Assembly (NCBI GenBank): GCA_027574665.1
Contig: CM050690.1
Coordinates: forward strand, 41,655,665-41,719,664
From: Rhynochetos jubatus
Lineage: Eukaryota; Chordata; Aves; Eurypygiformes; Rhynochetidae
DNA length: 64,000 nucleotides
Direction of reading: 5' to 3'
The translations under genes were made by a program, and so were the position numbers. Positions 1 to 12,002 of this stretch are shown here, piece after piece. How positions within the stretch are numbered: the first letter of the stretch is position 1; each line of letters opens with the position of its first letter. Under the pieces are notes generated by a model. The model was not told where the DNA came from. It saw only the letters and a program-made list of their open reading frames with translations, and made no database searches.

Positions 1-222
1 ACATCAGGATGCACCTTTTCACTGTGAGGGTGACTGAGCACAGGTTGCCTGGAGAGGTTGGAGAGTCTCCATCCTTTGAGATATTTAAAAGCTGCCTGGA
101 CATGGTCCTGGGCAACCAGCTTTACATGGCCCTACTTGAGCAGGAATGTTGGACCAGATGGCCTCCAGAGGTCCTTTCACACCTCAACCAGTCTGTGATT
201 ATGTGACTCCATGATTCTACGA
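1..222 (+). mobile_element. CR1 LINE 3' end, cut by window edge
   Basis: The plus strand encodes the last part of CR1 ORF2, starting FTVRVTEH and running through ESPS-EIFKSCLDMVLGNQL. A 3' UTR follows (gaccagatggcctccagagg) and then the CR1 terminus of degenerate octamers (tctgtgattatgtgactcc, then atgattctacgat). CR1 is the dominant avian non-LTR retrotransposon and ends in such short repeats instead of poly(A). The copy enters from outside the window, so its 5' extent is unknown. One residue block (HWNRLP in relatives) is shortened to HRLP. It is inactive and is a fossil insertion. Confidence 0.9.
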
Positions 223-2769
223 TTTTTACCTGTTCCCTCTTTCTGTCACTGACCTGAACACCTCATATAGCAACCACTGTCTTCCTATCTGCAGAAAAAA
301 AAAATGAGTGCAAGTCTAGGTGCTGTTTATGTAACTGACCTTTGGGACAGCAGTTACACTCTGTGTGTGGAGTTTCTCTATAGGAGCTTAAGCCTACCCC
401 AATGATATGTTCTTTCCTTCAGTGGCCTCTGGATCAAACATTTTTGCATAACTTTTGCAACTCTTTAAACTCCATCTTGCGTTGTAGCCAGCATATGTTC
501 TAGGAAAAGAAAATACCCTTATTTAAATGATTAGAACTGTTACTGTTAATGTTTGTGTTCAAACAGCAAGATTTTTATTATTAATATTAAAGAATTCTAA
601 TGTACTACATTTTATGTCATTGGTGTTACCTGATATGATAGTGAAACTTCTGTCTTTTATAAGAAAGCATTATCTTCTTCACTCTTCTAGAAAAATGTAC
701 ATTTTTAGAAGAGATTTAAGAATTCATATTTATAATATTTTTGAAGTCTATTCCATTTAAAATATATTCAACAAATTTGCATTTTGAATTGCATTTCTGG
801 ATCCACTGACAGCAAAAGCAGCAAAATATTGAAAATTAGAATATTATATATTTTCAGATTAATAACTCGACTCAGGATGATTACATGAGAGGGAACACAC
901 CAGACAATCACATCAGGCACTATCAGTAGGGTTTTATTCTGCAGTATATAGTAATTGTGCTAGGAGTACGACACGTATCTGCAAATGAAACAGCAGAAAC
1001 ATGTTTCATGATGTAATTAATATTTTTCTTAATTTCAGGTTATTTTATTGTAGTAATCTGAAATGGTATTTTTTGTTTTGTGTGTGATTGGACACAATCA
1101 TGAAGTATGAAAATATTTTAGTAATCAGAAAATCAAGATACAGAAAGCACAAAGTTTAAGTTTTTTGTAGATATTAAGGTATTTAAACATTTATTTTCAT
1201 AATTAGACAAATTGTGGGATATTTTTGAAATATTTCTGATTATTCTAATGTCTTTTTGGCACTTAAGAACTGATCTGTAGAAACCTAGCCAGAAGACTTT
1301 CTGACAGAGCAGCTCCAAAACTAGGAAGAGGAATGCCAAACACCTCACAAAGTCCCTTCTCTCAGGCTGGGCTCCTTGTTCAGCCTGTTTGAACCTCTGG
1401 CTCAACAAAATTATTTCACAAATCTTCACAGAATCTTTGTAGCTTAATGATAACAATTGTGTTAGTGGAACAAACCAATGAACCACCTAAGGCAGTCTGT
1501 CTATAACAATTTCTAAGTGTCTCAGTTTATGGCATAAAGTACTTGCAAGGCTCAAAATCATGGAAGAGCTTAACCATAAGAGAAATCTTTTCCTAATGCC
1601 AGGTGATAATCCATCAGGTTTTCCTGAGGCATGACATCTGCTTGTTTTATGTACTGATATGAACTGAAGGAGAGAGTGCCCTGCCTCCCCTTCACTCTCA
1701 GGGGTGACAGTTTGTGCCACCTGTGTAACAAGTACTTTAGTCTCTAACTCATGCTGAATAGCTGTGTATGACAGCAAAACCCCTGTGTCCAGGTTATGTG
1801 CTGTGGAGAGAGAGACAAGTCATGTTAACATCTCTTCCTCCCCCAGCCAAAACGTAACTCCACAACTCTTAAATCAACAGCACAAAATATAATTACAAAT
1901 ATTCGTACTGCACCTAATAGCTGACTTTCATAAGAATGCCTGATTAGGCCCTGAGGTATCCTGCACCTGGACCTCCAAGGGTTTCCATCTAAAACTAACT
2001 CTGCAGCTGTTAAGAATGAATTCCACTTGTTCTGGTCATAGTACCCTGAAACTCTCCTTCAGTTCGTCCTGTTAGCTGAAAACTAATGCGCAACATTTGT
2101 GTTTAAAATGAAGTTTCAAATGATGACCCCTACTACAGTATCCATCTCTCCTTTGAAAAATTTACCTGAACTAGTGGCGCTTTCATTCTCTTTGTTCACT
2201 TTGGTAATGCTTGCAAAATGATGTAAGGGTCTGCATTTCTTCTCATGTGCTGGTTTTGGTGTTGACTTTTGCTGTTTGCAATAGCATGTGAAGCTCCACC
2301 TGGTTAGTATTTTTCCCTGTGTTGTGGAGTTCCTAAAGCCTTTTCTTCTTGTAACATTTTGCATTTATTAAAAAGTATTCAGTTCCAGAACACTGTTGGC
2401 CTTCCATAAGCTTTGGCCTCAGACAGACGACTGCTTGTAGTGGTTAACTCAAATTGTTCCAGCAGTTATTTCAGATCTGGTGCCTCCAAACTGCACTATT
2501 TAACCCTTCAGCTTCATCTACTACTGTCAAATGTTTTCTTCTCTTTATACCTGCTTGACAGTATGCCACTCATAAGAGTCATATAACACTTTTGATTAAC
2601 CCATTTGTTACAGTTTTCTTCTTAGTCCTCTCTAAAGAAGTCAAATGAAAACTCAGGCAGAACTTCAAATTCAAACCATCAAATACATCAGTCCAGCCTA
2701 GTTCTGAATAGATATTTTCATCATTCAACTATTCTTTTTTCTGCTGGGACTATTTCTGCAGTCTGCAAA

Positions 2770-2795
2770 CTATATTTTGCAGTTTGCAAATATAG
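2770..2795. repeat. Short hairpin / inverted repeat
   Basis: CTATATTTTGCA is followed after a 3-base loop (GTT) by TGCAAATATAG. This is an 11-bp inverted repeat with one bulged T. It is too short and AT-rich for a functional call; it could be chance or a cruciform-prone site. Confidence 0.5.
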
Positions 2796-3730
2796 ATGGA
2801 AGTGCTGTTTGTATATACACGTAAGCATCCTAGCAGATACTTTCTTGGTTCATCTGGCCCTTTGTAGTGTTAAGTGATTGCTCATTGCTTAAGATACTTG
2901 CAGGACTTACACTTTATTCTGTGAAGAACTTCAAGTGCCTGTGACTAATAAATGATGCTTTGCAATGTTTCATACATGCTTTCTCTGAGAAGCTTCTCTG
3001 TTAAGGTACTGTTTCAGTCTGTAAGAGAAAATGCCAGTCCCTGGTCTGTAAAAATTCTTGCAAGAGGGGTTAGTGAGTAAGATCATAATCCTTGATACGT
3101 TACAGGAACCAAGTTAAACAGAGGTTTGAGACGAATATGCTGAGATCATTTCCCAGTGTGAGAACAGAAGACTTTCAAAATAAAAAAAAATTAGATTTTA
3201 TAAAAATAAACAGTAGGGCACTTAACTTTTGAAAGAGAAACATAAAATGTCAGAGGGAGACAGAATAAGTTTCTTTTTTAAAATATTGTTTATACACAGC
3301 TTTCCCACTTCCCACTGTGACCTAGCAGGTAGGTCCCATGGTTGTTTTGAATTGGATTCTATAACCTTCAGAGTTTTGGCGGCACTGCAGCCTCCTCCTG
3401 TCACTGAGACATTCTTTCTGTCACATCTGGCTTGTGTGGCTGCTCACTCAGCCTTTCCCAGGGTGTGCTCCCTTCTCCTGCAGCCCCCAGTACTCCCCTT
3501 CCTCCCACTTGCTGGGAGAGCTCACCCGAACGCTTCTCCTGAAAGGAATATGGTGCAATCTGAGAACTAAACAAAACCACCACGGGACTACTGCCTATAA
3601 CAGACAGAAGAGAGGGGTCAAGTCCACAGGCACAGTAAATTGCAGCAGTGTTTAGTTATGGAATGGCCATCCAGAAACTCTGCGTCCTGGGATCTGCTTT
3701 CCTCTGCAGACTGTTTTTTTCTTGTTTGTT

Positions 3731-3769
3731 TTCTTTTTTCTTTCTTTCTTTTTTTTTTTTTTTTTTTTT
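3731..3769. repeat. T-rich tract ending in about 20 T
   Basis: The run begins ttcttttttctttctttc and grades into an uninterrupted T homopolymer. On the minus strand it would read as a poly(A) tail, but no SINE, LINE or processed pseudogene body is recognisable next to it. Simple low-complexity DNA is the best call. Confidence 0.85.
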
Positions 3770-4468
3770 AAGTCTTGTGAATTATTCAGTATACATTCAG
3801 TTTGGCCTTCAAGCCACACGCCAGATTAAGTGTTATCTTTCTAAGTACATGATTATTTTTAATTACCCAGTCAATGAAGCTGAACAAATGGCACTCAGGT
3901 CACACTGTCCAGCATGGCTCATAAGTTTTATGAGCTATGTTGCACACCACAACAATGTGTGCAACCACCTTTTGTGAAACAGCACCGTGTCTCTCAGCTG
4001 CATACTACTTTTACTCTGGATGGTCCCAGCTGCATGTCTTCTTGCAAGACTGTCACATAACTTCAATATCTACCATTTATGTTGTTAGCAAAGAATTCAT
4101 GTTCCCATTACCATGGCTTTGTCCTGAATTTCGAACAGTTTCTGACACTCTTTACCCCTAGCATACATTCACTGACTGCATCCTTCTGAGTGCCTTAACA
4201 CTGTCTGTGAAAACAGCAGTCAAAACTTTGAGGAACCATAGCAGAACCAGTCTCCTATCCCTTCCATCTGGGTTTATCGTGAAGGTAATACAGACATAGG
4301 TTACTCATACATTGATCCCAGCTCTGAGACAGGCCTTGTATCAGGATGAATCTCCAAGACCATTGAAGTTCTCTTTTTCACTCAAAATACTTTTTCCACA
4401 TCTGTATTTTAATTTTTTCAGAAAAGTTTTAGGTATTTTTTCAACACCAACAGCACGGGGGTAATTTC

Positions 4469-4585
4469 ACAGATTTCACAGAATGGTAGAGGTTGGAAGG
4501 GATCTCTAGAGATCATCTAGTCCAACCCCCCTGCCAGGGCAGGATCACCTAGACTAGATCACACGGGAACAAGTCCAGGTTGTCC
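4469..4585 (-). mobile_element. Short CR1 3' tail
   Basis: Read on the plus strand, the copy starts with the inverted CR1 terminus (ttcacagatttcacagaatgg). The conserved 3' UTR follows: gttggaagggatctctagag, then atcatctagtccaaccccc, then ctgccagggcaggatcacc. It stops about 117 bp in, at caagtccagg, so only the 3' UTR and last ORF2 codons remain, as expected from strong 5' truncation during target-primed reverse transcription. It looks less mutated than the older CR1 pieces in this window, which suggests a younger insertion. Confidence 0.92.
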
Positions 4586-6561
4586 TATACAGATTTCCAT
4601 TAGAAATGTGGTTTTCAAAGTGTCTGTGTGTTCTTCGTGTAAGAATTGCTAAGTGTCCCACCAATCAGAGTTGGGTGAAAGAAACCTTCACATTTTGCTT
4701 TTTTGAAAAAAAAGGGAAGGAAAGCAAAAAATGTTGAAGGGGATTTAATTTCCTGCTAGCCCTTACAATACGGCCGAGTCTTATTTAGCAGTATGGTGAG
4801 AGTGCCCAGAGGCTGCAGTGGGGATCCAGCCTTACAACTAGGTAGAGCATATACAAGCAGTGTTCTGGTTGTGTTGAAACAGCATTACAGTCAGTCTCTA
4901 AGGTCTTCCCTGGGGGTCAGTCCCTAATACAGTTCAGGTAGCAGGCTGCTGCTTCCTTCTAATTTACCTGTCCTGGTTACTACCTCAAGTTGTTGGGACC
5001 TGGCTGGGGCGCGCACCCAGAGTCAAGGAGGTGAATGATGTCCTGTCAGCCCTGATCCCACAGCAGTGATAAAAATAATAATGGCATGTGAAGGTGGTGA
5101 GGGAGAAGGATGGGAAACAGGCAGGGAGAAGAAGTGCATTGAATTAATTTGCCTTTGGGAGTTTTGCCCAGTGTTTATAGAGACGGTAAGGCAATAAAAG
5201 GAAAGAATGCTGCAAGGATCAGCTAGCCAGGGAAACCCAGGGGAGTGAGAGTACATGGGAGTGGGAAAGACAGTCTGAAACAATCTTCCAAATCGGTAAA
5301 TGCAGAGGGCAGCAGGCTGCTGACCTTTTAGTGTAACCAATGTCAGCTGCAAGTTGTGACTTCATGCTATTAATTACAACCGACCATACTTCTGGAGTGT
5401 TACTGGTGTGTTTCTTCTGTTGGCATTAAAATTTCCTCTTTTCCTCTCTCTCCTGCTAAACTCCAGTCCCCACTCCTGAAACAGGATCAAGTTTCAAACT
5501 GCACGCTAAGAAAAAAAAAAAGGGCCCTGGAAGGGAAAAAGTAGTTTGTACATTTTGTGGTTTCTGGGGCCTCCTAAGGAATTCCCAGTGCAGACCATCT
5601 CCAACTGCAAATACTTTATCTATGAATGCAAACTTTATCATATCACCTCTCATGTTATGTCTGTGCAGGAAAGATTAAATCACTGTTCAGTGAACAACTT
5701 GTAGAGCAATTCCTGCTTGAGTAGTTTGTACCTCAGTCAAGTAATGCACCAAATGAATGGGACAGAATATGAAGGAACCTGTACTTTTAACACTTTGAAT
5801 CAAACCTTAAGTTCAGTTTGAGGTTTGGGTTAGAGGTGTACCCAAACTGCCACCCTTGGTATAAATTACTCAACTTTTTAGAGATGTTTGAGGTAAGTTT
5901 GGATCTCACTTTGGGGTTTGGATTCATTCCAAGTTTGGTTTTTGTCATGTCAAATGTGTTGATTTGCTGGAAAAGTAGAGAATGTTACTTCTGTAAGCAG
6001 GCAAATTTAAAGACACTTCTAAGTACACAAATTAAGAGCAAGTATATTTCTTTCTCTAAGTCATTCTCAGAGTCAATAGCACTGCTGTGAATATGAGGAG
6101 AAAAGGAAACAAATATCTAATGAATGGAAGAATTTTAGAGTAGCTAGAAGAAATGCAGTTTGTTGAGGCACTTCAATAATACGATACTGATGCACTTGTT
6201 TGTACGGTAACAAAGGTTTCCCTTGGATAGCTTGGTTCTTTTCCTGCATGAAAAGAACCTCTTGAATCTAAAATCAACCATGTAGTTTTTGTAACTGTTT
6301 ACTTCTATCCACAGCTTGCTACTGTAACAGATATTAACAAGAAAAATTACAAAAATGCTGTGCATTTTCTGTGGTCTTTCTCTGTGCGAAGCCACCTGAG
6401 AAACTCTTTACACGGACCAAATGACAAGAGAAATCAATTAAATAGGATATCCCTTTGAAACATTTATTTCCACTCTGGGTTTTTAAATTTTTTTAAAATT
6501 TTTTTGTTTTCTTTTTTAATAGACAAATTACTTTCTCATTGCACATATATGCAGTGGACAC

Positions 6562-6587
6562 AAAAAAAAAAAAAAAAAAAAAAAAAA
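6562..6587. repeat. A26 homopolymer
   Basis: Uninterrupted run of 26 A on the plus strand after gcagtggacac. No upstream SINE or mRNA-like retrocopy is recognisable, so a retroposed poly(A) tail cannot be supported. Likely length-variable between individuals. Confidence 0.9.
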
Positions 6588-9500
6588 GAATTAGTAGATT
6601 GGGCTGCTCAGAAACCTGACTGGTTGAAGGGGCCAAAAACCCACCAATCTACTGGGAATAGCTTTTGAGCTGGCACACCTGCTAGCAGCGCCTCAAAGCT
6701 GCACAGGCAAGATCCACATATTTCCCCTTTGCTGTCGCTTTCCTTCTTGGCTGACTTAATATGGAGGATTTGTGACGGGATGTTTTTAGTGGCAGGGTTT
6801 CATGTGGTAAGAACGTCATGCAGGAAACAAAATTTGGCATGTTGGCATCTGCTAAAGGCATTCGGCCCATCTTGATGTATGAAAGTCTGACATGACCACG
6901 ATGATGTTGTCTCTTACAATTTTATCTTAAACACTTAAATGTGTCTGTTGTTGTGAATGTTTCTAGGGATACAAATCTCTTTTCCATGCTCTAAACCAAA
7001 GCTGAAAGTGACAACTGACAATGATGTAAGTGTGAATTTTAGGTAGATCAGAGTCCCTCCTGACCACCTCAAATAGTTTCCTTTACTGAACATATAAAAA
7101 AATATAAAAAGTCTTGATCTCAAACCAAACTCTGAAATTTTCTCCCTGTGTTTGAAATATTGCATCCAAATATCTACAGAAATATCTACTGTATCCAGAT
7201 ATGTACTGAAAAGACTTGTTTACAAATCGTTAAACCTGCTGCTTGGATTTCATCACCCAATTTATACCTACTGTGTAGATGTCATCAATGTATTTGTTCA
7301 TTATGAATATCATCCTAAGGAAGTGTTTTCACTCCTGACTACTTTGTATGCTAATGTTGTTTTTGTGCAACTTCAGCTTTAACTAATTCACTTTTTAGGT
7401 GTCAGGTAAAATCAACACTGTACATTCATAGGCAGCTACATGTGCATCCTTCACTCTTAGAAATATATTGAGATATACAGATTTCTGATCAGAAAAATAT
7501 TCTTCCTTGCCAGTTCAGACATGCAAATTTGTGTAACTTCTTTCCAGATGGATTTCTTTTATTTTATCTCTTTTTATGTTGCCTGTGACTGCTGTTGATC
7601 TCTAGAAGGATAGTGCATGGTGCATAATGTTACCCCTTTTCTGCACTGTCACATAGCAATCTTCACATTTCAAAATGAGGTTTTTGACTTTTCTCAAGAT
7701 AGTAGCGAATAATGACCTTTAAATCTCTTGGTGTTTATGTTGCCAAGTTTTTTCTAGAAAGGAGAGTGTTACCTGCTTGTGTTTCACAACGAACAGCCCT
7801 TAAGAAAACCCCAAAACCTGTTTTACTTTACTCCTTTTCTTAGGAGAGGAATTGGGAAGTCTGAAGTTGTTTGAAATGCTTCCTGTGCTTGTCTGTTTGT
7901 GAGTGTATCAGAGGATCTTTCTTCATACCTAGATAAAGCATGGAAAATAGCAGTTTCTGGACAGGATTATTAACACACTGACATATTTGGTTCTGTCAGC
8001 AAGCTGTTGTAAAGAAGGATGATTACATGGCTTATGTAGTTCCTCTATTACCCCCAGATATGAAAAGGGACAAGGCAGCCACATAAATGTTGATTAGGGA
8101 ACCAGGTTCACCTAAAATTCAAAAACTTAAAAGAAGAAAGGAAGGATTTTATTTAGTTTCCAACGTGTATGTCAAAAAAATGCATGAGAATAAGATTTTA
8201 CTTTCATTTTTCTATGCTGCATTATATAAATTATTAATCTGGTTTACTTAGAAGAATTTTTACTGGATTACAAAAAACTTCCTTTTTAAATAAGTAGATG
8301 TGTGCGTTTTTTTACAGGCGGTTGTTAGCAAAATATGTAGCTAAGGCTCAGTTTGTAGCCAGAAAAGTATTACTTAATGCTCATTGCACTTAATTAAGTT
8401 AGCTAAATCAATCCACATTTAAACAGGTGAAGCCAAATTTCATCCATTTACAAAGAGAGGCTTTAAATCCTGAAGGAGACAAAACTCCGCATTCCATGTG
8501 TTCTTACACACTATAATGCAAGAAAGGTCAGTTGATTAAATTTTTGGTTTTTTGGCAACAGATTTACACCAGAAACTGAAAACAATAAAAACTCTTTCCT
8601 GAATTTCAGAACCTTTTCTTGTGACAAACATTGTTGATATAAGTTGTTTGTGTTCTTGATCAGATTTAGCTTTTATTGTAACATTTACTCCCACCATATC
8701 CGGGTTGGCTGTCATTGAGACAAATCTCTGAGGTTTTTTACTTTCCATCACATTCAAAAAGATCAATTAACTTTGTTCAGATTTGGAAGACGAGCAAATT
8801 TGGTGATATTGGAATTCTGAGTGAGTAACACCACTTTTGTAAGATCCTCTAGTAACACAGATCCTGAACCAGGCGGGTTGGCATGCTCTCACCTTGTAAA
8901 CTGTCAGCACGTTGGAATGCTTGGATGATCTACTCATACAAATAAGCACTTGGATCTATCACACACTGGTGTTGAGCTCTGCCTCATCTTGTGGTCTCAC
9001 AGGTGTCATGTTCTCCCCATCAAGTCTCCCCACCCTTGTTTGCTGAAATGCCTTAAGGACATCGAACTAGAGTAAGCCAGGTGCATCCATTGACTTATAC
9101 TTGGGTTTAGAAAGTGGATAGCTGTGCATGTTTTCAGTTACTGCTGGTTTTCTGTAACATGCTGCAGGCTACCTAGATGGAAATGACAAACAATTTTATG
9201 ACAGTTCATGGTGGGGCTCTGCAGACATCTGTGGCAATACTGTCGTGCTTTGAACGGACTCTGCTTCCTAGTAAGCAAAGGGCCTTTTCAGACTGCCTTG
9301 ACTGTTCTCTGCTCCTCAAGAGGTGGGAGTGCTGTGACAGGCTGAATCTTTACTTGAATAGTAATGTGTCTGATAAGTTCCAAGGTTCTCATGCAGACCC
9401 TTTCCAGGGGTTTCAGTGGTATCCAATTAATTAATTTATCAAGGGGCTATAAATAAAGTGTCATAAGTAGATCACCAAGAAAACCCCCAAACCAAACAAT

Positions 9501-9757
9501 TTAGGAATCAACTGTGAGTATAAACACGTACTTCACTCTTAACCTGAAATTTTGGTGTACACATCTAACTTGAATAAACACCCAGGACTGCAAACTTTCC
9601 TGCAGCAAAGCCCTGCCTCTGATACCATAGTGCTGTTGTTTCTGCTCTTGATTTGTTTGAGCCTGAAGACATGGCCTTTGTCCTAAGAAATCCCAGTATT
9701 TCTCCCTGATCATTGTAGTAATTCCTTCTGGAGGAACTGTGAAATGTGGACTACATG

Positions 9758-9780
9758 ACCATCACCATTTGAGTGATGGT
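9758..9780. repeat. Perfect 8-bp stem hairpin
   Basis: ACCATCAC, a 7-base loop (CATTTGA), then GTGATGGT. The arms are perfectly complementary. No poly-T follows and no promoter context is visible, so it is listed only as a structural feature. Confidence 0.5.
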
Positions 9781-11489
9781 TATCACTTAACCCTTCCTAA
9801 CAATGAAATGCTTGGCCTCTAACCTGAACACCTGTTTGTATAGCTGATACTAACAAGCCTCCAGATGTGAGTTTGGGAGTTTTCTAGATGAATGACACAG
9901 GCATAGGTACCAATTGAATGCAGACTTTCTCATTGTCTCTTCCTTGTGGGAAGATGTTGAGTGAAAAGTGAGTCACTTCTTCCAAAAACCTTTTCTACCT
10001 TTTGAATGAATGAGTTAACTGCAGTAACTGTCATATTGGGAAGTATCAAACAGCTGATTGCAGATATGAATTTTTATGAGTTCATTTGATAAGATAGTTT
10101 TTTTCTCCCTTAAAATTTCCTGAGCCTACAGTAATTGTTCTTGCAAGGAAGGAGTAAAGTTGAAATACCAATCTGTAGGATTTCATGCTGATAGATTCTC
10201 CTAGTATAATGGGGGAAGATGAGTTTGAAACCTTTTTCATGTCGTCTTAATTAATTACCTAGAATATTACTACACTAAGTTTTCATGTCTTTTACTAATC
10301 CCCTGTTGCTGATGCAACTTTTGACTCTTGGGATTCAGTCTTGCCCTTTGGGCAGAGTAGTTCCTCAACATATCAAAATGTATGAAGTTTTTCATGTTGG
10401 CCGTGGATTTTCTTTCTCTCCTCTAGAAACCATGAGTACAGCATAAGCCTTACTTCTCTTCTAGTTTCATGCTACAATCTATGATACTACAGTTCATGAA
10501 TAGATAATAGAATCTTTTTCTCAGCCTTTTTTTTTTTTTGTTACAATCCTTTTTGCATCTGTTACTTCTGAACTGTGTGATTCTATACCTTTGGGGGTGA
10601 CTGTCTTCTGAATGATGTGTATTATTAGCTGTTGCAAATGAAATGACTCTGAAATACACTAGCTCATATTTTCATTTTCTTTCCTGTCCTCAGTTCATAC
10701 TCAAATCCAGTATCAAAGCAAAACTTACGCAACCTGGCTTACACCTTCTCAGTTTTCACAGGCAGTTACCGAGCAGCAGTCCTTTCATGTAGGTTCATGC
10801 TAACACATAAGCACAGGTGTGTATCTTCGTGTCTAAAACGACCACATCTATCTGTCCACTGTTTCTTCCTAATGGATAAAATCTTGGGCAATCAGAAAGT
10901 TTTTCAAAAACCAGGCTTGGCTTTCTCTGTTTACCACAGGACTTTTCTGTTCCATGTGGTGTTCTGTGGACCCCTTAGATTCAATTTGCCTTTATAGTGA
11001 TAATACTTCTTAATTCTTTCTAACACAAAAATTGGAAATAGCTAACTCACTTTCCACAGCATGCTATACATTTTCAACTTGCATTTATATAATGCCTTTT
11101 ATTCAGGGGGAATCAAACATGCTTTTAGATCCTAGTTCTGCTTTAGGGGATAAGCTGTTCCCCTGCAGATTTAGGAACGCAATACCTAACACCACTAAAA
11201 TGCAGCCACTGGTAGGATGGAATTTCATTGTGAGAAGGGTATTGCAGTGACCATATTGATAAAAGGATGACTTTGTATGCACAGTTGAGCCATTACTCTT
11301 CCACAAAGTGATGGAAGATTTTAAAGTAATTTAGAAGAAAATATGTCCCTTAGTTTCTATGTTTGACCACGGGGGATAATATGAACTTTCTCGAACTAAT
11401 CTTATTTTCCTTGAATAGAAGAAGTAATAAGTCATCACAGCAGTGTACTAACAATGTACTAACAGCAATAAGGATTGAGTATTGAAGAA

Positions 11490-12002
11490 ATTGAAGATGA
11501 AAGAACCTCACGAAGTTCAAGAAGAGGAAGTGCAAGGTCCTGTACCTGGGGAGGAAAAACCCCATGCACCACTATATGCTGCTGACTGTCCAGCTGAAAA
11601 GCAGCTGGGCAGAAAAGGCCTTGGGGGTCCTGGTGGACATGAAGCTGAACGTAAACCAACAATTTACCCTTACCACAAAGAAGGTCAATGGGATCCTGTG
11701 CTGTGTTAGACAAAGTAATGCCAGCAGGGTGAGGAAAGTGGTCCTTTCCCTCTCCTCAGCACTGATGAGGCCATACCTGTAGTGCTAGGTTCAGTTCTGG
11801 GCTCCCTCGCACAAAAGAGACAGGTACATTGAGCAACCTACTGGAAGGTGTCCCTGTCTGTGGCAGGGCATTTATAACTAGATGGTCTTTAAGTTCCCTT
11901 CCAACCCAAACCATTCTATGATTCTACTGCTTACTGGAGAAAGTCCAACAAAGGGCCATAAAAGATGATGGAGTGAAGCATCTGTCCTGTAAGGAAAGGT
12001 TG
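11490..12002 (+). mobile_element. Old CR1 ORF2 fragment (split by nested CR1)
   Basis: The plus strand matches the CR1 segment just after the RT catalytic region: NLMKFN-like codons read as caagttcaagaagagg, then 'caaggtcctgtacctgggg', 'ccttgggggtcctggtggac', 'caatgggatcctgtgctg' and 'cactgatgaggccatacctg'. Host CR1 resumes after the nested element with 'ctggagaaagtccaacaaag' and 'catctgtcctgtaaggaaag'. Both ends are truncated: the 3' UTR of this older copy is missing, and similarity fades after about 12,002. Several indels split the frame (remnants lie at 11,482-11,709 and 11,564-11,782), so it is non-functional. Confidence 0.88.
11829..11928 (+). mobile_element. CR1 3' tail nested inside an older CR1
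   Basis: A complete CR1 3' end sits in the middle of the host CR1 ORF2: gagcaacct, ctggaaggtgtccctg, a variant of the gcagggg-ttggaactagatg block, 'cttccaacccaaaccattct' and the octamer end atgattcta. Same orientation as its host. The word TACTGGA occurs on both sides (11,839-11,845 and 11,932-11,938), which may be a short target-site duplication or the microhomology used at insertion. Length is about 90-100 bp, a heavily 5'-truncated copy. It must post-date the host fragment. Confidence 0.85.

Larger units (their letters stand above)
223..4468. other. Unique non-coding stretch, no gene seen
   Basis: AT-rich unique sequence. All reading frames are short (117 codons or fewer), uninterrupted by recognisable domains, and look like chance. 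It holds a T-rich tract near 3,731-3,769, a hairpin at 2,770-2,795 and a more GC-balanced patch around 3,300-3,560. I recognise no exon, RNA gene or transposon. Confidence 0.6.
4586..11489. other. Unique non-coding stretch, no gene seen
   Basis: About 6.9 kb with no recognisable gene or transposon. Frames are 109 codons or fewer and lack known domains. It includes a pure A26 run, a patch of repeated AAGTTTG/GTTTGGA-like words at 5,800-5,960, a TAATTA-bearing patch near 8,390, and a small perfect hairpin at 9,758-9,780. A single CpG-rich word (ggggcgcgcaccc, near 5,006) is not enough to call a CpG island. Confidence 0.6.

Noticed and set aside
6562..6587. Poly(A) tail of a processed pseudogene
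   Set aside because: No mRNA-like or SINE-like body upstream and no flanking target duplication recognised.
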